This document shows, piece after piece, positions 7,339 to 13,932 of a DNA stretch of 19,336 nt; position 1 is the stretch's first letter; every line of letters starts with the position of its first letter. The translations under genes were made by a program, and so were the position numbers. Origin of the DNA: Deltaproteobacteria bacterium (GTDB lineage Bacteria > Desulfobacterota > Dissulfuribacteria > Dissulfuribacterales > UBA3076); NCBI GenBank assembly GCA_030605675.1, contig JAUWHV010000177.1:1-19336 (forward strand), in the 5' to 3' direction. The notes under the pieces were generated by a model. That model saw only the letters and a list, made by a program, of their open reading frames with translations, did no database searches and was not told where the DNA came from.

Positions 7339-8343
7339 CTAGACTACCTTGAATAGATCCTGTCTTTTGGAAAGATAGTTATCAAGCTTATCAGCCAACT
7401 CTATCTCAGCAAGTTCATGGGCTAGTTGTATTGCATTTTTAACTGCTTTGGAACCGGAGAGCCCGTGACATATAATTGCTATCCCATTGACCCCTAACAG
7501 CGGAGCGCCACCGTACTCAGCATAATCTATTATTTTGTAGAACCTCTGAAAGGCGGATTTCAATGGATGTCCCATGTCGGCCATAAGACTTCCCCCAATC
7601 TCTGACTTCAGCATGGTGAGTATGGCCTTTGCAAGACCTTCACTCAGTTTTAGGCATATGTTACCCACAAATCCGTCGCACACTATTACTTCTACGTCGC
7701 CCTTGAAGACTTCACCGCCTTCCACATTGCCGACAAAATTCAGATCACTGTCCGCAAGGAGATCATACGCCTTTTTTACGAGCTGGTTGCCCTTGGTGTC
7801 TTCCTCCCCGATACTTAACAGCCCTACTCTGGGCCGGGAATTATCCAAAAGTTCTCTGGAGAATACTGAGCCCATCATTCCGAACTGTAGCAGATGAACG
7901 GGCTTGCAGTCTACGTTTGCCCCCACGTCTATCATGGTCACGGGCTTTTTCAGGGTCGGCATAAGCGTAGCGATGGCCGGCCGAACGCCATTGATTCTGC
8001 CCAGGGCAACCATGGCTGTTGCCAGCGTGGCCCCTGAGTTGCCTGCACTGAGCACAGCCCTGGCCTTTCCTTGCTGCACAAGTTCAAAAGCAACTCTAAT
8101 TGAAGAATCCCTTTTCTTTCTCAGAGAATCAGCCGGGGATTCTTCCATATCAACTACTTGAGAGGCCGGATAGATGCTGATAGGCAAATCACCGCCGCCG
8201 TGCCGCTGAAGCGCTTCCCTCAGCACATCTTCCATCCCGACCAAGGTTATCTCAACGCCGTGATCTCTGGCTGCATCAACTGCTCCCTTTACTAAAACAT
8301 CAGGGCCTCGATCACCCCCCATGGCATCTACTGCTACAGACAT
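7339..8343 (-). CDS. plsX: Phosphate acyltransferase PlsX
   Basis: Converts acyl-ACP to acyl-phosphate, the donor for PlsY in phosphatidic-acid synthesis; a peripheral membrane enzyme. The 334-residue protein starts SVAVDAMGGDRGPDV, the family hallmark. VLSAGNSGATLA, IDVGANVDCKP and VCDGFVGNICLKLSEG follow in the expected order, and the length is normal. The start ATG lies three bases after the rpmF stop (TAG-AAA-ATG), so translational coupling is likely. It follows rpmF and precedes fabH, the same order as in E. coli and many other bacteria. Confidence 0.96.
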   Translation of the reverse strand: MSVAVDAMGGDRGPDVLVKGAVDAARDHGVEITLVGMEDVLREALQRHGGGDLPISIYPASQVVDMEESPADSLRKKRDSSIRVAFELVQQGKARAVLSAGNSGATLATAMVALGRINGVRPAIATLMPTLKKPVTMIDVGANVDCKPVHLLQFGMMGSVFSRELLDNSRPRVGLLSIGEEDTKGNQLVKKAYDLLADSDLNFVGNVEGGEVFKGDVEVIVCDGFVGNICLKLSEGLAKAILTMLKSEIGGSLMADMGHPLKSAFQRFYKIIDYAEYGGAPLLGVNGIAIICHGLSGSKAVKNAIQLAHELAEIELADKLDNYLSKRQDLFKVV

Positions 8344-8346
8344 TTT

Positions 8347-8532
8347 CTAGTCTGAATCTTTTTCTTCATTGAATACTTTTCCCCTATAGGTACCACAATG
8401 GGGACAAATCCTGTGGGGAGGCTTGGGCTCTGTACATTGGGGGCATGTTGAAAGACTCGGTATGCGAAGCGCATCATGCGAGCGACGATTACCCTTGCGT
8501 GAACGTGAAGTTTTTCTTTGTGGAACTGCCAT
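8347..8532 (-). CDS. rpmF: 50S ribosomal protein L32
   Basis: Small zinc-ribbon protein of the large ribosomal subunit. It has 61 residues, starting MAVPQRKTSRSRKGNRRSH, the conserved basic N-terminus. It has CPQC (30-33) and CPHCG (43-47) as the zinc-binding pairs, so it is the cysteine-containing (zinc) form of L32. It sits between yceD and plsX, its usual place. The 243-bp gap to yceD is unusually long for this pair and holds a palindromic element. Confidence 0.96.
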   Translation of the reverse strand: MAVPQRKTSRSRKGNRRSHDALRIPSLSTCPQCTEPKPPHRICPHCGTYRGKVFNEEKDSD

Positions 8533-8618
8533 TTCTTAATACCTCTTAACTTTTAATATTTCAGCCTAACATAGATAAGCTGAAAAAGGATATTCATTTG
8601 ACTGCTTCTCGCAGCTTT

Positions 8619-8781
8619 TTGTAATCGTTCACGGGATTACAACGCCCGTTTTACCGCAACCCACCGAACTGTAAGCGTTTACAGGGTGCTGCAGATGCGA
8701 GGCGGAGGGTACGCAGACGTACTCCCTGTACTTCAAGTGCCTGACAACAAAGCAGATGCGGTGCCCTGTGAATGCTTACAG
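8619..8781. repeat. GC-richer palindromic element overlapping the yceD 3' end
   Basis: An 18-bp inverted repeat with two mismatches, CTGTAAGCGTTTACAGGG (8669-8686) and CCCTGTGAATGCTTACAG (8764-8781), encloses a GC-richer core. The core has an inner GGAGGGTACG/CGTACTCC palindrome (8704-8725) and two direct GCAGATGCG copies (8691-8699, 8752-8760). A third related motif, GTAATCGTTCACGGG, lies at 8621-8635. It forms an 8-bp hairpin, TTGTAATC/GATTACAA (8619-8642). The right arm runs into yceD and provides its stop codon. Confidence 0.75.
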
Positions 8782-9309
8782 CTTTTTTAACACACTAAAT
8801 GGGCTATTCAAAGTTTCTGTTCGGCAACGGCATTCCTCTCTATTAAGATCCACACCGCACCCGGGACAGATGCCTTTACAATCCTCCCTGCAGACATGCC
8901 GCATAGGAATTTGTAGCAGAATCTGTTCCCTGAAAATTTCCCCTATCCGGATTTCAGCCCCATCATACAAGGATACTTCCATGTCTTCTTTACCAAGGGC
9001 TATTTCTTTTTTTCTCTCTATCGATTGACCAGGGACAAGTATATAGAAAAAAGATGTGTCTATTTCCTGGTTGTACTCCTCCAGACAACGGTCACACTTG
9101 ATGACAATCAGGGCCGCAATCTTACCGTTTAGATGTACATCCCCATCAACACGGTGGAGAAAGACCTCCCCTTTTGCAGTGCCCTGTATTCTGCACTCCT
9201 CCATCTCAGACAAGAGCCCCGGCATGTCTTCGAATATCAGATTCAGACCATCTTCCGGAATGTCCTCTACAGGGACAGTGTTTCTAAAGCCTTTTACATT
9301 TTTGGTCAT
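8776..9309 (-). CDS. yceD: YceD/DUF177 family protein
   Basis: Cytoplasmic protein of the YceD (DUF177) family, which is nearly always encoded directly upstream of rpmF. In plants and E. coli relatives it is linked to 23S rRNA accumulation. The 177-residue protein has the KCDRCLE motif (71-77) and the C-terminal CKGICPGCGVDLN (144-156) with further cysteines at 140, 160 and 162, which suggests metal binding. It is the first gene of the fatty-acid operon: a promoter lies 64 bases upstream and no gene is co-directional within 239 bp. No strong Shine-Dalgarno is visible. The last codon and stop codon lie inside the right arm of the repeat at 8619-8781, so the C-terminus may have been reset by that element. 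Confidence 0.9.
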   Translation of the reverse strand: MTKNVKGFRNTVPVEDIPEDGLNLIFEDMPGLLSEMEECRIQGTAKGEVFLHRVDGDVHLNGKIAALIVIKCDRCLEEYNQEIDTSFFYILVPGQSIERKKEIALGKEDMEVSLYDGAEIRIGEIFREQILLQIPMRHVCREDCKGICPGCGVDLNREECRCRTETLNSPFSVLKKL

Positions 9310-9372
9310 TAAACGCTAAGGCCAATGGCCTGGTTAATTTCAGATTATTAAAGCTTTTAGCACGAATTCCGC

Positions 9373-9400
9373 ACTATATAGAATGGCTAAGCCTTGTCAA
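9373..9400 (-). promoter_or_regulatory. Sigma70-type promoter of the fatty-acid operon
   Basis: On the minus strand a perfect -35 TTGACA (9395-9400) and a -10 TATAGT (9373-9378) are separated by 16 bases. Transcription would start near 9366, giving a leader of about 57 bases before yceD. The leader includes a small palindrome, AGGCC-AAT-GGCCT (9319-9331), close to the start codon. The repeat at 9409 begins 8 bases upstream of the -35 box. Confidence 0.75.
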
Positions 9401-9408
9401 GATAGGTA

Positions 9409-9470
9409 GTGTCTGAACGAAAAGGCCATTCAGACACAATTTTGAATTTTGAATTTTGAATTTTGAATTA
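9409..9470 (-). repeat. Intergenic palindromic repeat, type A copy 3 (inverted)
   Basis: Third copy of the hairpin unit, in the opposite orientation to those at 476 and 1825. GTGTCTGAACG (9409-9419), loop AAAAGGC, CATTCAGACAC (9427-9437), then four AATTTTG heptamers (9438-9470). One stem position changes from C-G to a wobble pair when read as RNA, so pairing is kept. It lies between the tatC 3' end and the operon promoter. Confidence 0.85.
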
Positions 9471-9548
9471 AAAAAGGAAATAATCTTAACATGTTACTTG
9501 TTCCTGACCTAAATTGAAAAAACAAAATTTGGAGTTTCCGTTTGGGCA

Positions 9549-10256
9549 CTATGTAGAAGTAGGATTTACTATCCTGGCAATAATTATTCCTGCCTCGTAA
9601 AGGACATACAGGGGCACCCCCATCATGGCCATATTGAAGATGTCCGGTGTGGGAGTGAGAATGGCAGCCATTATGGCAATTAATAGAATCGCATAACGTC
9701 TATATCTTCCAAAGGTCTCAGGACCGCAGATTTTCAGCCTGCAAAGCAATGTCATGAGCAATGGAATTTCGAAGATCATGCCAAAGCTAATAAGAAAAAG
9801 TCCAATAAAATTCACAAACTTACCCACAGCTATTACAGGCCGCAGGTGTTGTGACTGGTAACCCAGGAGGAAGTTTATCCCAAATGGAAGGGTTATAAAA
9901 AAACAGAAAAGGGTTCCTGCATAAAAGAGCAGAAGCGCGGACAGCATAAACACCAGGGAAAATTTTCTGGAAAAACCAAGCACCTCTACCAGCCCCTGCG
10001 AAATACGCCAGAGTATCCACGGCGCCAGGAGAATTAATGCCCCAACACTTGAGAGCTTGAGCAGGGCCAGCATCGGCTCCAGCACTCCAAAAAAGGCCAA
10101 GTGCTGCTCAAAATGGGACTGAAGAAAGGCCAGGAAATGAGGAGAAAGCCAGTATAGAATGGCAGTGAGCCCTGCAAAGCAAATCGCGGTTTCCAGTAGA
10201 AAACGCCTTAAATATTTAAGCAGGCGCACCAGGGTCTGGGCCGGAGATTCAGGCAT
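9549..10256 (-). CDS. tatC: Divergent TatC-like membrane protein
   Basis: TatC is the multi-span inner-membrane component of twin-arginine protein export. This 235-residue protein has about six hydrophobic segments (about 20-36, 68-84, 101-122, 148-170, 188-200, 208-230). It keeps the family hallmarks LLLFYAG (108-114), FGMIFEIPL (158-166, Glu163) and AILTPTPDIFN (198-208). It departs at the signal-recognition sites. The N-terminal HLxELRxR motif is replaced by RLLKYLRRF. By my alignment the loop glutamate equivalent to E. coli Glu103 is Ser96 (GFSRKF). No tatA or tatB is in the window. It may be a paralogue with altered or lost twin-arginine recognition. Family membership is clear; function as a normal Tat receptor is uncertain. 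Confidence 0.82.
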   Translation of the reverse strand: MPESPAQTLVRLLKYLRRFLLETAICFAGLTAILYWLSPHFLAFLQSHFEQHLAFFGVLEPMLALLKLSSVGALILLAPWILWRISQGLVEVLGFSRKFSLVFMLSALLLFYAGTLFCFFITLPFGINFLLGYQSQHLRPVIAVGKFVNFIGLFLISFGMIFEIPLLMTLLCRLKICGPETFGRYRRYAILLIAIMAAILTPTPDIFNMAMMGVPLYVLYEAGIIIARIVNPTST

Positions 10257-10278
10257 AGTTTTTTGCTCTACCTAAATT

Positions 10279-10442
10279 GAGCGATTAGCCTCTAGCGGTT
10301 AGCTGTTAGTTTAATGATTACAGGATGTTTTACTATTACAAAATTAGCTGTTAGCGATTAGCTGTTCATCACGGATTACCACACTAATCCGTGATGAACC
10401 ATTTTTCAAAGCCAAACGCTAATGGCTAACAGCTAATTGCTC
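10279..10442. repeat. TTAGC-heptamer inverted repeat with strong central hairpin
   Basis: The left arm (10279-10310) and right arm (10417-10442) are complementary tracts of TTAGCNN heptamers, matching near the ends as GAGCGATTAGC and GAGCAATTAGC. A further tract lies at 10343-10363. Off-centre is a perfect 15-bp stem, 10364-10378 with 10385-10399, loop CCACAC, followed on the plus strand by ATTTTT. The right end overlaps the purQ stop codon. It fills the purQ-tatC gap and could act as a transcription barrier. Confidence 0.8.
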
Positions 10443-11271
10443 AACTGCCGAGTTTTTCCCGCACATAGTCCACGGCATTCCGGAAAAAGGCCAGTCCTGC
10501 CCCTTCCTCGGGCAATTCTTCCCTGGTCCATCGTGGATGGTTAGTCCTGTGATGAAAGGCCTCCGGATGGGGCATCAGGCCCATGAGCCTGCCTGTAGTA
10601 TCGCAAATGCCGGCTATGGCGAGCTCCGAGCCATTTGGGTTGTAGGGATAGTCTTGCGTGGGCTCCCCTGTTACAGGTGATGCATACTGAAGTGCAATAA
10701 GGCCTTCTGCCACCAGCCTGTCCCTTGCAGATGTGTCAATTGTTACGAACTTTCCTTCTCCGTGTCTTATAGGCAACTCAATACGGTCTATTCCACGGGT
10801 GAATATGCAAGAAGAGCCCGGAGATACCTTGCAAGTGACCCACCGGTCTTCGAACCTGCCGGAATCGTTATAGGTAAGACTTACGTAGCGTTGTTCATAA
10901 TCACCATCAAAACCCGGCAGGAGACCGGTCTTCGCCATCAACTGAAAACCATTGCACACCCCCAGTACCAGACCCCCTTTTTCCACAAATTTCAGGAGCT
11001 GATCCAGCAGACGTTCTCCAGTCCCCCTGACCCTGGCATTCCGGAGCCTGTAAGCCCCGGCCTGTGCCGCCCCCAGATTATCGCCATCTAAAAATCCACC
11101 AGGCAGGTTCAGGAAATGATAGTCATCCATGCGGACGCTCCCATCCAGGAGATCACTGAGGTGTACTATGTCAACCTGGTCTGCACCGGCCAGCCTGCAG
11201 GCATTGGCCATCTCCATCTCACAGTTGGTTCCATATCCGGCTGTAACTATTACACGTACTTGGGATGTCAT
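10441..11271 (-). CDS. purQ: Phosphoribosylformylglycinamidine synthase, glutaminase subunit
   Basis: Glutamine amidotransferase subunit of FGAM synthase in purine synthesis. It supplies ammonia to PurL. The class I glutaminase triad is visible: Cys106 in VLGVCNGFQLM, and His235/Glu237 in LMPHPEAFHH. At 276 residues it is longer than the usual 220-230-residue PurQ and carries an internal insertion-rich region (about 180-215). Related longer PurQ forms are known. It begins VRVIVTAGYGTNCE, with the conserved NCE. The ATG at 11269-11271 has GGAG about 8 bases upstream. No purL or purS is in the window, and the neighbours (tatC, an ATP-grasp gene) are unrelated, with repeat-filled gaps on both sides. 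Confidence 0.9.
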   Translation of the reverse strand: MTSQVRVIVTAGYGTNCEMEMANACRLAGADQVDIVHLSDLLDGSVRMDDYHFLNLPGGFLDGDNLGAAQAGAYRLRNARVRGTGERLLDQLLKFVEKGGLVLGVCNGFQLMAKTGLLPGFDGDYEQRYVSLTYNDSGRFEDRWVTCKVSPGSSCIFTRGIDRIELPIRHGEGKFVTIDTSARDRLVAEGLIALQYASPVTGEPTQDYPYNPNGSELAIAGICDTTGRLMGLMPHPEAFHHRTNHPRWTREELPEEGAGLAFFRNAVDYVREKLGS

Positions 11272-11339
11272 GTACTACTCCAGTCTCCCCTCGGTTAACT
11301 TATAAGCACTAATTTAAAAGACTAGCTCAGTTCACGGAC

Positions 11340-11424
11340 ATATTGAATATCGAACAGGGAATTTCGAATCATGAAGTTTTCTTGCCCTTCGACATTCTGC
11401 GGTTCCTTGTTCGATATTCGATAT
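11340..11424. repeat. ATATCGA-heptamer inverted repeat
   Basis: The left arm (11340-11361) and right arm (11403-11424) are complementary over 22 bp with two mismatches. Each contains tandem ATATCGA-like heptamers (ATATTGA, ATATCGA, ACAGGGA, ATTTCGA). The element ends 6 bases from the stop codon of the ATP-grasp gene and sits upstream of it on the plus strand, in the gap leading to purQ. Confidence 0.75.
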
Positions 11425-11430
11425 TCGTTG

Positions 11431-12390
11431 TTAGGCCTCCAGCCACTGATTAACCTCGTTCTCAAGGAGTTCATAAAAGGCATCAGAGCCTCCTAAGCCG
11501 GCTCGACCGAAGGTATAATTGATTTCAATAAATAAAGGAATATTAGATCCCTCCAAAAAAACAAGGTCAAAACCTGCCATATTGATCCCAGTATGTGTGC
11601 ACAGCTTTTTTACTGCATCTCTTCCCATGGCTTGCAACTCCGGATCGGACCGGGAATCAATTTGTCCACCCTTTGCAATATTGTGGAGAAAACCCGATGT
11701 GTTGCATCGCCAGTAGCTCTGTATGTGATTTCCTATGATCACAACCCTAAGATCCCTTTGGAGATTAGGAATAAATTCCTGCAATACAAATCCAAAAAGG
11801 CCCTGTATTTCAAAATGCTTGAGTATTTCTGTTGCCTGCTCCAGGTCCCGGTCGTTTCTTATCAACCAAACCTGGGAGCCCTCTCCCCCACTGGTCCCCT
11901 TTATCACAAATGGATAATCCGGGAGCCTGGCGCGGTGGCTCATTTCAGGGTGATCGCCCAACATGGTTTCCACTCGTGGAAAGATCCACGTCTTCGGGTG
12001 AGGAATCCCGCAACTCCAGAATAGCAGGGTATCTCCCACCTTTCCCTCCCACTTAAATCGAAGACTGTAGTTCGGGAAAACATTGGCACACAGAGTGCGG
12101 CACAGGAAATAGAGTTCTCCGGACACCGTCTGTGGTAATATAATTGCCCTGGCTTTTGTGAGGTTACGGACTAGTTCCTCATCCCAGATGCCCCTTTCCC
12201 AGTAAAAGAGGTCGCCTTTAATCATGGGATGAAAGGATATTACAGGGCCTTTGGCATCAGGCCTGGGTTTCTGATTTATAATATTTTCCTCCAATCTGTA
12301 ATTGAACGTCTCGGAAATTCTACAACTCATTGAATTTACAGGAGGTTGTTGAAGCTTGGATTCTTGCCCCGCCATTCTCCCAGAACCCAT
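11431..12390 (-). CDS. RimK-like ATP-grasp protein of unknown substrate
   Basis: ATP-grasp ligases join a carboxylate to an amine or thiol via an acyl-phosphate. The core runs from about residue 120 to 319: Lys164 in FVIKGTSGGEGSQVW (glycine-rich loop 165-173), QEFIP (204-208), RDLRVVIIG (212-220), and the metal-binding FDLVF (274-278) and FIEINYTFGRAG (287-298) with Glu289 and Asn291. Residues 50-118 resemble a preATP-grasp domain. It may be an amino-acid ligase of the RimK/glutathione-synthetase type. No partner gene reveals the substrate. The start is uncertain: the ATG at 12388-12390 lies in a repeat arm, and Met6 or Met21 are alternatives. About 30-50 N-terminal residues look poorly conserved. 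Confidence 0.78.
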   Translation of the reverse strand: MGSGRMAGQESKLQQPPVNSMSCRISETFNYRLEENIINQKPRPDAKGPVISFHPMIKGDLFYWERGIWDEELVRNLTKARAIILPQTVSGELYFLCRTLCANVFPNYSLRFKWEGKVGDTLLFWSCGIPHPKTWIFPRVETMLGDHPEMSHRARLPDYPFVIKGTSGGEGSQVWLIRNDRDLEQATEILKHFEIQGLFGFVLQEFIPNLQRDLRVVIIGNHIQSYWRCNTSGFLHNIAKGGQIDSRSDPELQAMGRDAVKKLCTHTGINMAGFDLVFLEGSNIPLFIEINYTFGRAGLGGSDAFYELLENEVNQWLEA

Positions 12391-12488
12391 TATTCCATAA
12401 TTCCCTATTGCTACAATACCCGGTTGGATACTGTCACATCAAGTTGTTGACAACAGGAAATATTATGGGGGAATAGGGGAATACGGGA
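12388..12488. repeat. GGAATA-octamer inverted repeat
   Basis: The left arm (12388-12410) has ATTATTCC/ATAATTCC octamers. The right arm (about 12460-12488) has GAATAGGG-type octamers that partly complement it. The match is looser than in the other elements. It fills the gap beside the ATP-grasp gene and touches that gene's first possible start codon. Confidence 0.55.
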
Positions 12489-12505
12489 CGCATTGACTAG
12501 CTTGT

Positions 12506-12940
12506 TCACCTTCTGCCCGCGATCATCGTACTTGATGAACTGAACCACGGGGCAGTGCCCAGGCTAGCGCGGTCCACACGTCGCCCCACGCAAAGCACCC
12601 CCAGGTGGGTAAGCCAAGAGCCTTCGGCCAAAAGGTAGTGGTCCAGCAGTTCCTGATCGCATTTCTCCATGTACTTGAGAGCGTTCTCGGCGTTACTGAT
12701 GAAGACCTTGTTTCTCCGGTCCAGCTTGTAGAATACAAAGGAAAGCAGAATAAGCAACAATCCTAGCACCACGCCAATGGGCTGAACCTGTGTGTTACCT
12801 TCCAGCCTAGCGAAGAGGCCTGTGGCGAGAAGTGTGGACATCACTATGTAAAAATTGAATGTGGTCAGTCGCTGAGATGCATGCATGTGGAAATAGTTCC
12901 ATATGTATTCTCTTTCTTCTTTGGTTACTGCTGTGTCCAT
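12506..12940 (-). CDS. Small two-helix membrane protein, C-terminus possibly frayed
   Basis: The 144-residue protein has two membrane segments (about 26-44 and 54-72) joined by a short polar loop, preceded by a charged helix with the distinctive YIWNYFHMHASQRLTTFNFY (12-31). A lysine- and aspartate-rich stretch follows (72-105). I recall similar proteins, annotated as hypothetical or RipA-like, near restriction systems; this is memory-based and not certain. The ATG at 12938-12940 has GGGAG about 5 bases upstream. The last 30 residues (SLGTAPWFSSSSTMIAGRR) do not look conserved, which suggests a frameshift near residue 108-115. It sits downstream of an hsdS remnant, so a role in phage defence is possible but only inferred. 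Confidence 0.6.
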   Translation of the reverse strand: MDTAVTKEEREYIWNYFHMHASQRLTTFNFYIVMSTLLATGLFARLEGNTQVQPIGVVLGLLLILLSFVFYKLDRRNKVFISNAENALKYMEKCDQELLDHYLLAEGSWLTHLGVLCVGRRVDRASLGTAPWFSSSSTMIAGRR

Positions 12941-13110
12941 ACTTCTCCCGTCCAGTCCAATCTAATTTTCAAGATCCTGTACAGGCATGATGGGCAATGC
13001 TCCGCCGCAGTCTGACAACCGACCGTGATTCTTCTCCCAGTCAGGTGTAAGAGTCTCTCTCTGACGATATCGAAGAAGAAGGTCAGATGCAATGCATAAT
13101 GCAGAATCGG

Positions 13111-13869
13111 CTATTTACTCCTCTGCCGCTTTGACCCTGTATGTTTCCGCTGGGGTTTAGCATCTTTGCTTTGTCCTTCTATTTTGGCCAGTAGAGCGGA
13201 GGCTGGTTCGCAGGAGCGACCTCCGCGGCGGGCCAGTTCTGCCTCCGTAGGAACCAGTTCGCCGCGGAAAGCCTTGGCCAGGATCGACTGCGTGAGTTTG
13301 TCGAGATGAGTTTTGGCTCTTTGGTATCGTGCCTCGATTTGATCAGCGATTTTGAAAAGGGCTTCGACACGGCGGATGATTTCCTTTTGCTCTTCAATGG
13401 GTGGAATTGCGATTGGCTACTTGGCAATAGATTTGCCCGTAAGATGCTTTATGGTCGTTCCAGTAAATAATGAATCTAATCGCTTGTTATCAGCATCGAC
13501 CCGTAAGTTATAGACAAGCCATTTGGACTGAATGTTGCCTTTGAGTCTAATTCTATGTAGAGCTTTTTGATAGATAAGTCCTTCTGTATTGTTCTCCCAA
13601 ACGGCCCCTCTGCAGGGCTCGCCCCCCTCACAAACTAAAACGTCTCCGTGACGCAGACTTAGTTTTTCACGATCTTCTATCGTTGCTTTTATCTCTTGCA
13701 GGTCGTTCAGATCAAATCCGAACCATCTAACATTAATATTTCGCAGGTACCTTGTGGGGACACCAACGTTTTTCTTCTTGTCTAACATTTTGCCAAGTCT
13801 TGACTCGGCAATTTCTGACAGAAAGGTCCAATCCCATGTCTCTGGATGATCGAAGAAGCTTCTTATCAC
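13111..13869 (-). pseudogene. hsdS: Type I restriction specificity subunit, truncated, with in-frame amber
   Basis: HsdS directs type I restriction-modification complexes to their DNA site. The reading frame holds one target-recognition domain: HPETWDWTFLSEIAESRLGK, then YLRNINVRW, GDVLVCEGGEPCRGAVW and TGTTIKHLTGKSIAK. It stops at a TAG (13417-13419) and continues in the same frame as PIAIPPIEEQKEIIRRVEAL and LTQSILAKAFRGELVP, the conserved C-terminal HsdS helix, to the TAG at 13111-13113. No frameshift is needed; one base change (for example TTG to TAG) explains the break. The 5' half is also absent: only 150 codons precede the amber versus about 400-450 residues in a two-domain HsdS. The only possible start is a GTG with no ribosome-binding site, two codons after a stop. 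No hsdM or hsdR is in the window. Confidence 0.85.
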
Positions 13870-13932
13870 TTTTCAAGTGATTACGTATTGTACTGATTTT
13901 AGTGATATTTAGAATATTGGCGGCGTTGGTGA

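Noticed and set aside
10279..12488. The palindromic repeats as a CRISPR array
   Set aside because: The units are 7-8 bases long without regular unique spacers, lie in different gaps with different sequences, and no cas gene is present.
13417..13419. The in-frame TAG in hsdS read as pyrrolysine, since some sulfate reducers encode it
   Set aside because: rpmF and pta end at TAG in this window, the gene is also truncated at its 5' end, and no pyl genes are visible. A nonsense mutation is the simpler reading.
13179..13427. An 82-residue minus-strand open frame
   Set aside because: It is an out-of-frame shadow of the conserved HsdS C-terminus, whose true frame continues in register after the amber codon and shows the expected motifs.
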